64,000 nt of DNA from Nissolia schottii (taxonomy: Eukaryota; Streptophyta; Magnoliopsida; Fabales; Fabaceae), in the NCBI GenBank assembly GCA_003254905.1, contig QANU01085038.1, positions 30,686 to 94,685 of the forward strand, given 5' to 3'. Of this stretch, positions 50,367-62,899 are shown one piece after another (within the stretch, counting starts at the first letter, position 1; each line of letters opens with the position of its first letter). Made by a program: the position numbers and the translations under genes. Under the pieces are notes generated by a model. That model had not been told where the DNA came from. It saw nothing but the letters and a program-made list of their open reading frames with translations, and searched no databases.

Positions 50367-51700
50367 CCTTTGTTAAACGAGATTAGTTTGGATGAATTCT
50401 CCTTAAAAAAATTAATATATTATCATTTAATTATGTATTAATACATTTGTAAAAGCAATTAATCTTCACGCTTGCACTTTAAAAGTCTTACAGGTAACCA
50501 GAAATGAATAGCTAAAACTGTGAAACTTTATGCTTGGTGTCTATCATATCTAATTTTTTTTAGATGTTGTTCCTTGAAATTGCTTTATGCATTTTCTCCG
50601 TCATCGGCTTTTTTATTTAGATTTAAAAAAAGAAATTAAAAAAATAAAAAATAAAAAAACACAACCAAATCATGCCAAAGTATCATGGTCTCATTCGGGT
50701 TGACCATCAATGACAAGAACAGCACCAACAACACATCCAAGTAGGATAATTACAAAGCGCGATTTCATGGGGAAGGTAGAGCTTTGCTGCTGCTAAGCCT
50801 ACACCAACCTTCATTCCAACAGGGTCATGTAAAGCCAATTCTAATTTAGCATGTGTTTGTGAGTGCTTTTTTTTTTTTTTTAAATTATGTCAAAATCGCT
50901 CAAAATCAATCTTTCGTTTTCTTTTCTCTTTAAAACAAGACTCACAAACACACCCTTAATCACAAGTAGACTCAATCTAAAGTAGTCAATCCACAATTAT
51001 ATAGTATTTTCCTCATCATCGGCTAGGTATTATATTGTGATAATTTGCTTCTAATTATACTATATTCATTATTCATAGTAACAAATACATAAGGATTTCT
51101 GGAGGACCAAATGCAAACATTATGCAGAGGAATTTTCTAGATATGTTCAATAAGCAAAAGATATGAAAGTGCTTATGAGACATAAATTAAAGGGGAAATA
51201 AACTAATAAAATTCCTAAAAGTGCCGGCATAGCTAAAGGGAAAAATAATTCTTGGTTGTTGTCCCTAGCACCAAGTCATCATTAACACAAATCTTCTTCT
51301 TCGAGTCAAAACTTATATTATCTAAAGCTCATTTCTTAGTTGCAAAAACAAAAGAGATTGACTTGTGGCCGTTGCATTCTAAATTCTTCACTCTATATCT
51401 CTTTTGAGGACAGTTGCTCTCTATTTCATTGTTGCCTGGAGAAAACTATAGGCTAACCCCAATTGCTAAATCTCTTATTTTGCTGACAATAGTTTGATCA
51501 TTATAGGTGATAGCCATTATGTCATTGTCATCAAGTTCTTTTAGACCATTTTGAACAGGCATCAGCTAAGGCGTTACCTGAGGTTGAGGATATGACACAA
51601 GTTGTTGGCTAAGACCCACCCCTAGCTATTCTTGCTTTATGTAAGGCTAGGTGACGGGATCTTGTTCGGTTGGGGTTGGTCCTACATTGACATCCTAGAG
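50367..51700. other. Intergenic, no gene
   Basis: Ordinary AT-rich DNA with T- and A-runs. No protein-like ORF and no clear repeat. Confidence 0.5.
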
Positions 51701-51762
51701 AACCCTTTAAGAAGGCTACCTAGCATTGACTTTTTAGATTCAAGGGAGCTATTCTGAGAACT

Positions 51763-52236
51763 TCAGCTTTGACCTAACGATCTTGCCTCCTCAACTTTAT
51801 GACTCATCTGATCCTCCTTGAACCAAGGACTCATCTTGTCCTCTCTTTCTATTCCTTGGCTAGAGTCTTCTATAGAAATTAAACAATTGCGATTTTCATG
51901 ACCCAAGTGACCGCAATAGTAGCATAAATTTCTAATTCTTTCAAACTTGAACTTGATCTCCATGGGTTGTTTATTAGGGCTAACAATAGTCATTGATTCT
52001 CATAGTGCCTAAGAAGCATTTAGAAGCACATATACCTTTAATATACGTATCTCCCTTCCTCTCATCTCCCAAAATCTTACATCCATAACTTTCCCAATGG
52101 TATACCTCTGGCGTGCTGCTTCATTAGTTTTGAATTTTTCAGGCATTGCCCATGGTTGTACTTGAATGGGAACATGAGAAAAATCATCATCCTCCACAAC
52201 CATATCCTCATGCCATCTTTTCAAAATTAGAATGTA
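51763..52236 (-). mobile_element. LINE ORF1-type (DUF4283 plus zinc knuckle) relic
   Basis: One minus-strand frame gives LKRWHEDMVVEDDDFSHVPI, VQPWAMPEKF, then IGKVMDVRF and GREIRILKVYVLLNAS, the pattern of the DUF4283 domain. After two in-frame stops (about 52009 and 52003) the same frame continues with KFERIRNLCYYCGHLGHENRNC, a CCHC zinc knuckle (C-x2-C-x4-H-x4-C). This order is typical of plant non-LTR retrotransposon ORF1 or related gene fragments. No reverse transcriptase is next to it, so it is a dead fragment. Confidence 0.75.
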
Positions 52237-52299
52237 ATTTTTGAAAGATCAAGGATTACCTTTTTCAAATGAAGGCATCAATTTTCATGTCAAAATAAA

Positions 52300-55172
52300 A
52301 TTGGAACATGTTGTCACCGAGGTTAATGACATGAAAGCCTTTTGGATGACCCCAAATGCCATCCATCACTACCACCACTAACCCTGAGTTGAACCCGCAA
52401 TTAGCAAGCATGTGTGCATTCAGACTCTTAGCAGAATTTTTGTTTTATCAACTAATTAATTAAATCAATTAAATAAATGTGTATAAATTTGAAGAAAAAA
52501 AAATCTTCAATGAAATTTAGAGAGACAAAAAGAAATTACTTTTGATATCGTCTCTATTTATTGTATAATTAATATATTGCGCTAAATTTATGATAAAAAA
52601 AGTGTAAATCGAAAATTTCACTTTCAACATCATAATGAGATAAACACAAATCATAAAGTACAAAGAAAAAAAAGTTGCATAATAAATAACATATAAAAAT
52701 TTCATAATACTGATCATTTTGTCCCTAAAATGCCAAGTGTCACTCATAAAAGTTAGTAGGTTGATGAGTTAGGTCTCTCAAATATTTTTTTCTATTGTAA
52801 ATCAAATTAATATAAGTCAATATGTTAAGATCTTTTGTTTGAAAGTTCTAAGTAAGAGTAATCATTGTGAAATATTGTGTTTTGGAGTTTGAAAGATCAA
52901 ATTTTGACTAAAACAATGAATTTATGAGTTTGTTTGGAATTTAAACGATTTATTTTTCAAATTTACCTGAGATCACTTGGATTTATTTAGCTTTAAATTT
53001 TTATGCGAGTTAACGAGGTTTTTTTCTCCTGTCCAAAAGTCGATTGTTTAATATATTTTCAGAAGTTATTGAGTGGGTTGGGTCTGCTAGCATGCTTTCA
53101 AAAGCTATTATTGAGTGGGTTGGGCCTGCTGCATGTTGTTCATGCAGTGCATTTAATAGTGGGTTGGGCCTCATAAATAATGCAATTAGCCATTTATCGG
53201 GTGAAGACTGAAGACCCCAGACTTAGAGAAAAAAGATGCTGAAAATGAAAACAAAATTCAAGATGAACCAAGTAATGATGATGACGCAAGTAAGTTGTAA
53301 CAATGCTTCTGACGGAGACGGAGACGTTGACTTTGGGGCTATTTGATGAAACGATATCAAGGAAATGCATGGTTTCTGATTTTAATTAGTTAATTTATTT
53401 ATTTATTTATTATTTATTTATTTTGAGATGATAATCAAATTGTAATTAGGTTGGCATAAGTAAAAACTTGTAATTAAGTCCTAAATGAAAGAAGATGTAT
53501 TGGCATTTAATTTAACCATTAACCTTGTTTGCTTTGTCTTGTGAGTCGTCCACGTTGACAACTGAGTTGAGAGAGATTGACTGAACACTGAAGAGGATAT
53601 ATTGTTCTGATAGCCTATATATGCTATATATGTGCTCCAAATTCTGTTCCCTTCATATCAGCGCATTCCCTGCAGAACGGTTTTCCGTGAGAAAAGAAAG
53701 GATAAAGAAGCTAGCTTGCATTGGATGGAAGAAACTTGGATGAAACCTTCCTTAGAAAAATGCTTCAATTCAAAGGTCGCCTACTATACTATACTAATTG
53801 CTTAATGTCATTTGTCAACCTTCCAAGGAATAGCCCATGACTTTAGATATATGAAAGTCATGCAAATCTCAATTGCATTTCTCCTAAAGAAAAAAAAAAA
53901 AAAACTATCCTTAGACTACTCAAAGAGATTCATACATAAGTTATTTTATTGATCTAATCTATACAATTTAATAAAGAATATTTTATAGAATAACTATTTT
54001 TTTAGTATTCAACTTTTATTCTATTTTTACCTTACATGTAATATAATTAACCTTCCATTGCTAACCAATTACCAAAATTGCTATTAATTCTTACAAACTG
54101 TTCCTGTTAACATGCATAGAGTATATGCAACCCACTCGTTAAAGATAAAGTATTTCTTAAATCAACCTCACAAAACTTTCGTCCTTAATTATTTTGACCC
54201 CAAATTAAATTTAGATTATTTTCCTAGTAACTCACATTTAACTTATGGACAAGTACGGACAGAAGTCTTACAAGGCATGGGATAAAGCAGGGTGGGGGAG
54301 GGGGATATTTATGTGTCCTACTAACTCCCAACGCAAGATGAACCCAAAGAACGAAGGGAATAAAATCTATGCATATAAAAATGAGGAGAAAACGATAAAA
54401 ATTGGACTGAAAAAAATAAAAAAGAAGACAGAAGAAAACACAAAGGAGTTGGATCTTGAAAGGTCATGAGGAGGTCTTCACGGGCTAAATTAACAATCTT
54501 AGTACGACCCACCTCCACTCCTCCGCCGGAGAATATTCCGCCGTCACCTCCGACACACACCCCCACAACGGACAAGCCGAAACGTGTCCCTCCAGTGGGC
54601 CCCACGCCCCTATCCCTTTTGGACTATCTCATCATGAAATTTTGGGCCTTTTCTTCTTTGGGCGTGAGCGAATCTTCCACGCTGGTGTTGGATCGTCCTG
54701 CTAGACTAAGTTGCATTGACTTTTTTGGATCCAACGGTGGGAAGGTGTAGCGCGCGAACGTGTTTGCGAAGCACCCTAGTGTTTGTACTTTCTACCCCCC
54801 GGAATTGAAAAATGTAGAGCCACGATGTTGCTTCGGATTCGTCGCCGAGATTTCCTCTAACATGTTCGTTTTAGACAATATGTAGTACAAGGTGACATGA
54901 CATGTACCCCACCCACCTACCTAAACGATGCCTTTGTGCACAATATTATACTGCTAATTACAAGTTTTTTGCGGTATGGGGCATGTATCATGAGAGAGAG
55001 AGCGCTCTTGTGTGTTGCAATAATTAATTAATTAATTTGATTTGTGTGAATTGTATAAGCCCCATAAAACGGCGCATTAGACGCTATTGTTTTGTTGTTG
55101 CTTGTTGCGGTATACTATTGTTGTTATCAGAGTGGCATACTTTATAAGGATGGCCTCTCTCTCTGTCTCGTG
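52300..55172. other. Intergenic and PHL-gene upstream region
   Basis: No firm gene. Near 53060-53175 the phrase GAGTGGGTTGGG(T/C)CTGCT appears two to three times. ATTTATTT repeats occur near 53388-53425. A GC-richer patch at 54460-54860 has an ORF (54466-54750) of Pro/Thr-rich composition with no known family. A GA run lies at 54990-55004 and (TTAA)n at 55020-55037. Confidence 0.45.
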
Positions 55173-57359
55173 ATGGAGGGCGGTGGCGAAGGAGGAGAAG
55201 AATATGGAATTGGAGGGGTGGTGATGAGGATGAGGACGACAAGAGAGCCGAAGCCGAGGCTGAGGTGGACAGCTGATCTACATGACCGATTCGTGGACGC
55301 CGTCACCAAGCTTGGTGGCCCCGACAGTATGTGCTCACAGTTACATTAACCACCATCATCATCTCTTTTTTCTTTTTCTTTTTCTTTTTTATTACTACTA
55401 GCTACTTCTGCTCCTGCTCATCTTTCGCTCTTCTTTTCTATCTTCTCGTCCTACTTCTTGAATGACATGTTTTGGTGGGTGGATCCATCAATTCTCTTCT
55501 CATTTGATTTGTTTTCCTCATTTCCATGTTCTCATCTTCATTTAGTTGCTTCTTAATATATCTATCTGAAACTTGGACCCTTAATTTTGTCTTTATCTTT
55601 TTAACACCGTACGTGCATGCCTTAATGCTTACTGTGATCATTCTCCCACATGTTACATAAACGATGCTTTGTGTTTTCAGAGGCAACTCCAAAATCTGTT
55701 CTGAGGATAATGGGTTTGAAAGGCTTGACATTGTATCATTTGAAGAGCCACTTACAGGTAATCAATTTATCAGCCTCTCCATTGATTTCATTTAATCTAA
55801 TGAAGCTACCATAAGATAGTATACAAGGATAACTAACAAGTAAGAAAAATGAAATAAATGAGCAAGTGAAAGACCAAGAATTAGTTATTATATCACTGGT
55901 TTACCATAAAATAATACTATTATTATTATTATTATTGTAGAAGGATGTGAACCAAGAATATAGAATGGACAAGTGAAATTACAAGTCAATGATATTATCA
56001 TTAGGGCCATGGTGGATTGGTGAAGAATCAATCAAGAACTTGGAATCTTTTGCAGCAGAACACCTCACTAATGTGTGCTGGATCTTTTTTTTTTTTTTTT
56101 TTTAATTTTTATGCTTGTCTTGTACTTTTTCCTTAATTTATCCTAACCATCCTCAAAGAATTGCTACTTGGAGACATTAACATGGCTTGCTTGTTAATTT
56201 TGCAGAAGTATAGACTTGGACAGCAGGCTCGAAAACAGAACGAAGAACATCACAAGGACAACAATAGTGAGTCATTTACAATTTCTGACAAACACTAAAT
56301 GCCCCATAGAGATATCCAACTAATTCACTTCAAAATTCCACCAACTTATCCCATATAGATTTTACCTTTGGTTGTTTGCCTAATATAGTGTGAACATGAT
56401 TTCTTGAAATGTTTGGTGATGATACTGATTCCTTGTTCACATGTTTTCTTTTTAGGATGTTCATTTGTAAACTTCAGCAATCACTCTTCAGGACTTAACA
56501 CCAGTTACAGAGGTGATGATGAAATTGGGTATGTCAAAGTTTTAGCAATAATGTTTTGTCACTTACTTTTGTTTGTTTATTTGGAGTATGTGCGTGACCA
56601 TAGTTTCCATTATCCAACTTCTAATAAAAAATCTGTTTATATCATGTCTAAATAATTAGCATTTTAATTTTTGTGTAAATACAACAACTCAATGAATCTA
56701 TTTAGCTTCTCCTTTTCTAACCACTCCACATAACCAAAACAGAGAAATCCCATTAGCAGAAGCACTGAATCATCAGATTGAAGTGCAAAAGAGATTGGAA
56801 GAGCAGCTAGAGGTATTTATCATTTTTAACTAACATAGTTTCATTGTAATTTTGACTGCATCCTTGCCTATAAGTTTTGATTCTCTAGCTTATTTAACAA
56901 AGTTTAACTGTCCAATACATTCAAAAATTGTATTCAATTGTGCAAAACTTGTTCATTACCAAATAGGTACAGAAGAAATTGCAGATGAGAATAGAGGCGC
57001 AAGGGAAGTACTTGCATTCGGTGTTAGAGAAAGCTCAGCGCAACCTTTCCCCGGATGGACCAGGCAGTCTAGAAGCATCAAGGGCTCAATTGACCGAATT
57101 CAACTCTGCATTGTCAAATTTCATGGAAAATATGAACAAAGATAGCAAAGAAAACATAATGGACATGAATGATTATTATAACAAGGATCATGGTTCAGCT
57201 TTCCATTATCAGGAAATAGGGAGAGAAGAAGATATGGATCAGAAGCCTAAGGTTGAAGGGGGTTCAATACAGTTTGACTTGAACATCAAAGGTAGCTATG
57301 ACCTTGTATCAGCAGGTGGAGCTGAAGTGGAAGCCAAGATGCTTTCATACAGGCTATAA
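55173..57359 (+). CDS. PHL11: MYB-CC (GARP) transcription factor, PHL11-like
   Basis: Six exons join in frame: 55173-55326, 55681-55757, 56206-56266, 56456-56528, 56743-56812 and 56967-57359. They give 275 residues. A GARP/MYB-like DNA-binding domain occupies about residues 26-84, with PKPRLRWTADLHDRFVDAVT, DKATPKSVLRIMGLKGLTLY and HLKSHLQKYRLG. The MYB-CC coiled coil lies at about 125-170 (EVQKRLEEQLEVQKKLQMRI ... GKYLHSVLEKAQ). The acidic tail includes FDLNIKG, which resembles an EAR-type LxLxL/DLN repression motif. The family includes phosphate-starvation and phloem-identity regulators. The close match of the MYB part to PHL11 is from memory. The start at 55173 is chosen because the longer in-frame ATG (55092) would add an unlikely cysteine- and tyrosine-rich stretch. 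Confidence 0.9.
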
Positions 57360-58204
57360 ATCTTTTCTTTTTTTTTTTGTTGAATCATCATATGTTTAAT
57401 TATTGAATAGAATACTATATATACCCTCTTTCCCGTATATATTCTCCATAATTTTCTGCTTCTCTCTTATTGACTAAAGTTACATATATTAGGATTAAAT
57501 CTTAGCTCTGCCTTTTTTTTTCTGAATGAAAGTTAATGTCTATGCTTATTATTCTCAATTTTCTACCATCAAACTACTCATGTTTTAGTAACACATGGGA
57601 GACACAGCAGAATATACAAATATGACGGACTTTGATTAACCTTTGGTTTGTTGTATCTTATTATTAATTGAGCATGGCTAATCCAATTTGGAGATTGCAT
57701 GTTCAATTTTATTGGCAAAAGTTGATACGAAAGTCCTTATGAACCGTAGCTCAAGTGACACATTCCTTGATTTTTGTGACTAAAGAAGAATGTAGTTTGG
57801 ATGTGAGTTTCATTTTCAATTTTCTTGTCCCCTTACTATTCCTATAAGGGTTCTTACGTATCAAGAGAATAAAAGTTTGGTGCAAAATAAGATAGGGAAT
57901 TTAGGCCACAACTAAATCATCAAATTTGTTTTTGTCATCACTTCCTACTTGAAAGGTTAGCATCATCAACCGTAATCATGATCATCATTGCTTAGGTCGA
58001 TCTGTGGTGGAGTTCAAATGAATAAATGAAACAATTTCACTATTAAACCGAACCGAACATGATTACAAGCCCTTCAACTCAAAGAAGTAAACTACAAGTA
58101 TGGTCATGGCTCTTCACCCTCAATTGTCTTATTACAAGTAAAAACTTTGAAATATTTTTATCTGGTGGGTCAACAGTAGGAATTTCATGATTGAGACCTC
58201 ATCA
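57360..58204. other. Convergent intergenic gap between the PHL11-like and PLR genes
   Basis: Contains the 3' UTRs of both convergent genes. No further gene is seen. Confidence 0.5.
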
Positions 58205-61200
58205 TTACACATAAACTTGTAGGAAATCATCCATGCGTGTGTACTTCACCTCTGGATATAGCTCTGAAGCTTCTTCTCCTTTATCTCCTATTTCAAAGTT
58301 TGTCAAACACCCTTCATAGAAAATATGATAGAAATGCCCCACTCCCACTTGGCTAGCATAGTCCAAACCTATACAATTCACACAAAGCCATTATTTATTG
58401 ACATGAATCATTTAAACAAAATCTAGTTCTGTTTTTATCCTTAGGGGTGCGTTTGGTATATGGGTGAGAATACGGGAGAAATTTTCATGGAGTAGGATTT
58501 TATATATCAACCTAATCCATTAAAACTTTCTCCTATTTTTATCCTCGTATCAATCCCAACTTAAGAGTGTTTCTTTTCGGCTCATTCACATTGATGTCGT
58601 GTGATCTCTTTGAATATACTGAATTATGATCTTTTTACACATCAGTAAAATATTACCGGTTTCATAGAAACTAATAATAAAATAATTTAAAACCCATACA
58701 TTTGTACTGGTTTCATTAAAAAAAAATTGATGCACTCACAGTATCAAAAGGTTTTATATGGCCAGTCAATCAATTTATTTCGTTTAAATGATTTTTCAAA
58801 TAGAGGGTGTGTCAACCATGTTTCTTGTTGATATATAATTAAATGACAGTACAAACATGTATTCTAATTAAATCCTAAAAAATGTAACATGAAGTCAGAA
58901 TTTTTTGTCCCAATTTCAAAAAAAAAATTCCTAGTTTTTCTTAAATATCTCAAAAACATACAATCAAATTATTTTATACTTCAAAAATCATAATAAGATA
59001 AAAATGTCTTTCTTTTACCTTCCATGGAAGCAAGAAAGTCTTGTTCAGACATGCTGGATTTCTCTAGTTGCTTTCCTATAAGTTTCTCCCACTTCCCAAT
59101 GAGCTCTCTTTGGGTGAGAATGTTTTCTGGTGGCCTCAGGTACACCGTCTTGTTCAAGGTTCGTGGATCGTCGATTGTCTTGATTGTGTATGTGGCAACA
59201 TCATCTTCATCCATAAAAACAGCTGCAGCAAGCAAATGCATGCACCCCCACAACTTAATTCGAATCCATAATATAAGACCATGCATTAATTTTTTTTTCT
59301 TTGAGTAAATATTTAAATTTGTCGTTAGAGTTGTCTTTTTTTCCTTTGAATAAACATTTAAATTTATCATTAAAATTATCAACGTCAATCAAGCTCATCC
59401 TCATATTATAAAAATTGTTATATTAGGTTTTAAAGTTATTAGAATTTAGTCAAATTAATCTTTGAAATGATTGATTTGACTGATATTGAAAGACTAATTT
59501 GACTAACTTTTAATAATTTTAAAAACTGATATAATTATTTTCATAACTTAAATACGAATTTAACTAATCAATAAATAACTCCATAAATAAATTTAAAAGT
59601 TTACTTTTGGCACACACCACCACATATATACATGCACAACATAAAAAAATGATTTTGATTTTAATAATATTGTGAGATAAAATATTTATACTATAACGAG
59701 TCACATGATAATATTGTTAGGGTAAAATATTTAGACTATAATCAACCACATATTATTATGTTTTGTAAGCCATTTGAAGTAATTAACTATATTAAAAAAC
59801 AAATATTTGTTTATTCTGGTTGAAAGGTTAATTAGCATCTTCATGTTAAGGATTTTGGGTACCTTTGACATTGCCATCACCATAGAGAAGCACCTTGTCA
59901 CGTGGAGGGAGGAGGGTCCCCATCTGAGAGAGGTTACCGACGAAGTAGCTGGCAAAGCAGTTAGCAGAGACGTAAGTGAAAGGGATGTTGGCATCCTCAA
60001 TTGCTTCTCTTACTTTCATTTTCTCATCAAATGTGACTCTTCCGGGTTCAAGTGCATGTCCCATGAGTGCTGGATCCATGCCGAATTCTGAAGGCAAGAA
60101 ACGCTAAAGGATCGAAGAACAACAACAAACACGGGATGATCAGTTTATGTTAAATACACCAGAAATTATCATAAAATAACTATTATTTTAAAACTTAATT
60201 TGGGGCGATTATACTTGCTCTATTACAACGGAGTCCAATGTAAATTTTATGTTTTTGTAAGTGTGATTGTTTTAAAGTTATTTTAAATAATTGTTTAGAT
60301 ATAATTAGTTTGCTTCACACACACTTTCATTTCATGCTTGCCAAATCTTTTTTTTTCTTTTTTTTTGTGTGAAAGATGAGTAGTTGTATTTTATAAGAAA
60401 CGTTGACAGTAGAACTTATAATGATAGATGAGTACCTAACAAAGAATGTAAAAATAAATTTGAAATAAAAATTTTGTATACCAAAATGTTAGTTAGCAAG
60501 GCGAATCCCTTTTATAGAATAGGATAATAGACAAGATTGAATAAATTATTGTCTCATAATAAATTTTGATTTTGTACCATATTAAACAATTTTTTTGTTT
60601 GAGTTCTTGATAATTTTACTTTTTTTTAGCTTATAACGTTAAGTTGGAGTGTTAAAAGATGACATACCGAATAAAAGTTAGGTGGACTACATTGTCAAAC
60701 ATGGTGAAACCAAGTTTTAGCCATTGTCAAACCAGTTTGAACCATGAACTAGTTTGACCATGATTTAAGCTTGATTTGATTGGTTTGACCACAGTTAAAA
60801 TTTGATTCGATTAAATCATAATGGGTTCACTAACTTTTGTCCAATATGTCATTTTCAACTTAACGTCAGAGAATAAAAACAAAAAAATATCAATGACTCA
60901 AATTAAAAGAAAATTTTAATATGGTACAAAATCAAAATTAGCAATTTATTAGGGACAAAAACTTATTTGACCCCAATATATATATATATATATAAAATAC
61001 TATTAGGAGATATTAAATCATTCAACCATTCAATTGCATATACTCAACAACTTAACGTTTGAGAAAAAACGATTCTTAACATGATATGAGAGCTAACTTC
61101 TATGATTAAGAGGTCTAGCCATGAAAAGTTCAATCTTAGTCAATTACATCTCTAATCATGGTTAACTCTTTTTCTTTTTTTTAGAGATATAAATAAATAC

Positions 61201-61597
61201 ATTTAATTTCCTCCGCACATCAAGTCTAACTTTTTGGGTGAGATGATTTTTGGCATGACACACGTACCTTGACATTCCCCGCATCTTTAATGGCGTCAAC
61301 GAGCTTGAGCTGCTCCAGCAAGTTGTGTGACCGAAAATGAACCCCAGACATAGTGCAAATGACCACGTCCACCTTCCTCACGGCGTCGACGAGGCTGCGG
61401 TGATCGGAGAAGGAAGCCTCCACGAGGCAAGCACCCTGCCTCTTGAACGACAGCAGGATCTGCAGCTTGTCAATGTCGAGACCTATCTCCGGCCGCTGAA
61501 CCACAAACGTGTCGTGCCCTTGCTCCAGGCTTGCCTTCACCATCCTCCTCCCAACATACCCCGTTCCCCCCACAACAAGGACCTTGCTCTTTCCCAT
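58205..61597 (-). CDS. PLR: Pinoresinol-lariciresinol reductase
   Basis: Four exons join in frame: 61597-61268, 60103-59863, 59222-59019 and 58368-58205. The protein is 312 residues, the usual family length. The N-terminus KVLVVGGTGYVGRRMVKASL holds the NADPH-binding GxxGxxG (Gly10, Gly13, Gly16). The substrate-binding/catalytic lysine sits in FDEKM at Lys138, the position known for PLRs. Other hallmarks are VQRPEIGLDIDKLQ, RFLPSEFGMDP, SANCFASYF, GDGNVKAVFMDEDDVATYTI and the C-terminal LYPEVKYTRMDDFL. The family reduces pinoresinol to lariciresinol and often on to secoisolariciresinol in lignan synthesis (cytosol). Isoflavone reductase and phenylcoumaran benzylic ether reductase are the close alternatives, but HFRSHNLLEQLKLVDAIKDA and GMDPALMGHALEPGR favour PLR. 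Stereospecificity cannot be read. Introns 1 and 2 carry MITE-like inserts. Confidence 0.95.
59395..59575. mobile_element. Foldback MITE-like hairpin in PLR intron 2
   Basis: Left-arm words (TTTAGTCAAATTAATCTTTG, GATTGATTTGAC) recur inverted in the right arm (AAAGACTAATTTGACTAACT), so the segment folds into a long hairpin about a centre near 59480. No ORF. Confidence 0.55.
60538..60969. mobile_element. MITE with ~110-bp inverted repeats in PLR intron 1
   Basis: The left arm (60551 onward: TTTTGATTTTGTACCATATT, later AACGTTAAGTTG) matches the reverse complement of the right arm (ATATGGTACAAAATCAAAAT near 60920, CAACTTAACGTCAG near 60857). The arms surround a core rich in TTTGACCA / TGGTTTGACC words. 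There is no ORF and no clear target duplication was found. Confidence 0.72.
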
Positions 61598-61667
61598 TAC
61601 TATATATTACTACCTAAAGTTTAATTAATTTCACCCTCTCAAAATGGATATGTGCAAATTATGTGGG

Positions 61668-61676
61668 TATATATAT
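61668..61676 (-). promoter_or_regulatory. Putative TATA box of the PLR gene
   Basis: TATATATA lies about 70 bases before the start codon on the minus strand, giving a predicted leader of about 40 bases. Confidence 0.5.
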
Positions 61677-61679
61677 GGA

Positions 61680-62895
61680 CTATTAGACTTGTGATCCAGT
61701 GTGTGTGAGTTGGCCCTTTTTTGTGGCTTCTTCCAATATTCACCTAAAAAAGGCGAAGTTAAGGGTGTCTTCTTTGCAGTGCAAGTTACTCCATATATAA
61801 ACAACTAAATACCAAGGATGATGGCCAACCAAATGTTGAGGGATAACAAATAAATTAATAGGTACTTTGAAGAAGTGGAGAATTAAAGGTATGTTGACCT
61901 CGTAGACTTGGATAAATTAAGATGGTTTTAGGCAGTGGGTAGTCACTTGTTGAGACACGTGTAAAAAGATACAATTTTTTTGTTTGATTGTTGAGACATG
62001 TATAAAAATTTGTGTCTTAAGACAAGAAATAAGTGTATTTTTCGTATCTCTATTTTGTTGTGTTTTAATTTTATTATTTCTACTAAATTAATGCAATAAG
62101 AGTATTTTAAGTTATTTAAAATATATTTTCTGTTTTGCCTCTATTAAACTAAATAAAATATAGATATAAATAAGTATATCTTGTATATTGTCATCAAACA
62201 GAATACAAAACTGGCCTATCCTCTTATTTTTTATATCTCTATCTTCATGTTTCTATTTTTTTGTCATGTCTTAACAACTAAACACAGCTTAGCTATCTGC
62301 ACTCAAACACTTATGACGATTCTAGAGCACATTTTAGTGCTTGTTTTTCATATATTTTTTAAATAATATTACAAATTAAAATCAATGTCTTATAATGTTC
62401 ATGAACCATGTATTAAATGTGATCTAAAATCATGTAAATATTTCTCTATTATTTTGACAAACAAAATACAACAAATTATATAAATAATCCCAAAAAATAA
62501 AACCTTACATACGTAGTACAACTCGGGCACTCTCTCTTTCTCTTGTTTTTTGTGTTTGTTTATATAAATTATTGTTTTTTTCCCCCTCAAAAGTAGTATT
62601 GCTTGGCAATGTTTGATGAGAAAGATATTGTGTAAACATGACGTCCTCTCAATTTCCTCTTGTCATGAGGGTAACTTATCCGGTGTGCACCTCTAATTGG
62701 TGCATTTTCAGCGTGCATCCTATTTATAACCGTAGATGAAGTTTAAATATTGATCCAATGGTTATTATTAGATAAAAATAATTATAGTGATCCACATATT
62801 ATTTAGAGTGTGATGTTGGTTTTACCCTTTCATATAAATATAAATATTGTTTGATGTTGGTTTTACCCTTTCATAGGCACAAAAAAATTATTTAA
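61680..62895. other. Intergenic upstream of PLR
   Basis: AT-rich. TTGATGTTGGTTTTACCCTTTCATA is repeated within 62812-62876. The ORFs near 62181-62590 are not protein-like. Confidence 0.45.
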
Positions 62896-62899
62896 ATAA

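Noticed and set aside
54466-54750. 94-codon Pro/Thr-rich ORF in a GC-richer patch
   Set aside because: No domain, no splice context and overlapping ORFs on both strands; probably upstream regulatory DNA of the MYB-CC gene.
58445-58570. GGGGTGCGTTTGGTAT as a Harbinger or hAT end in PLR intron 3
   Set aside because: No matching inverted end or target duplication was found downstream.
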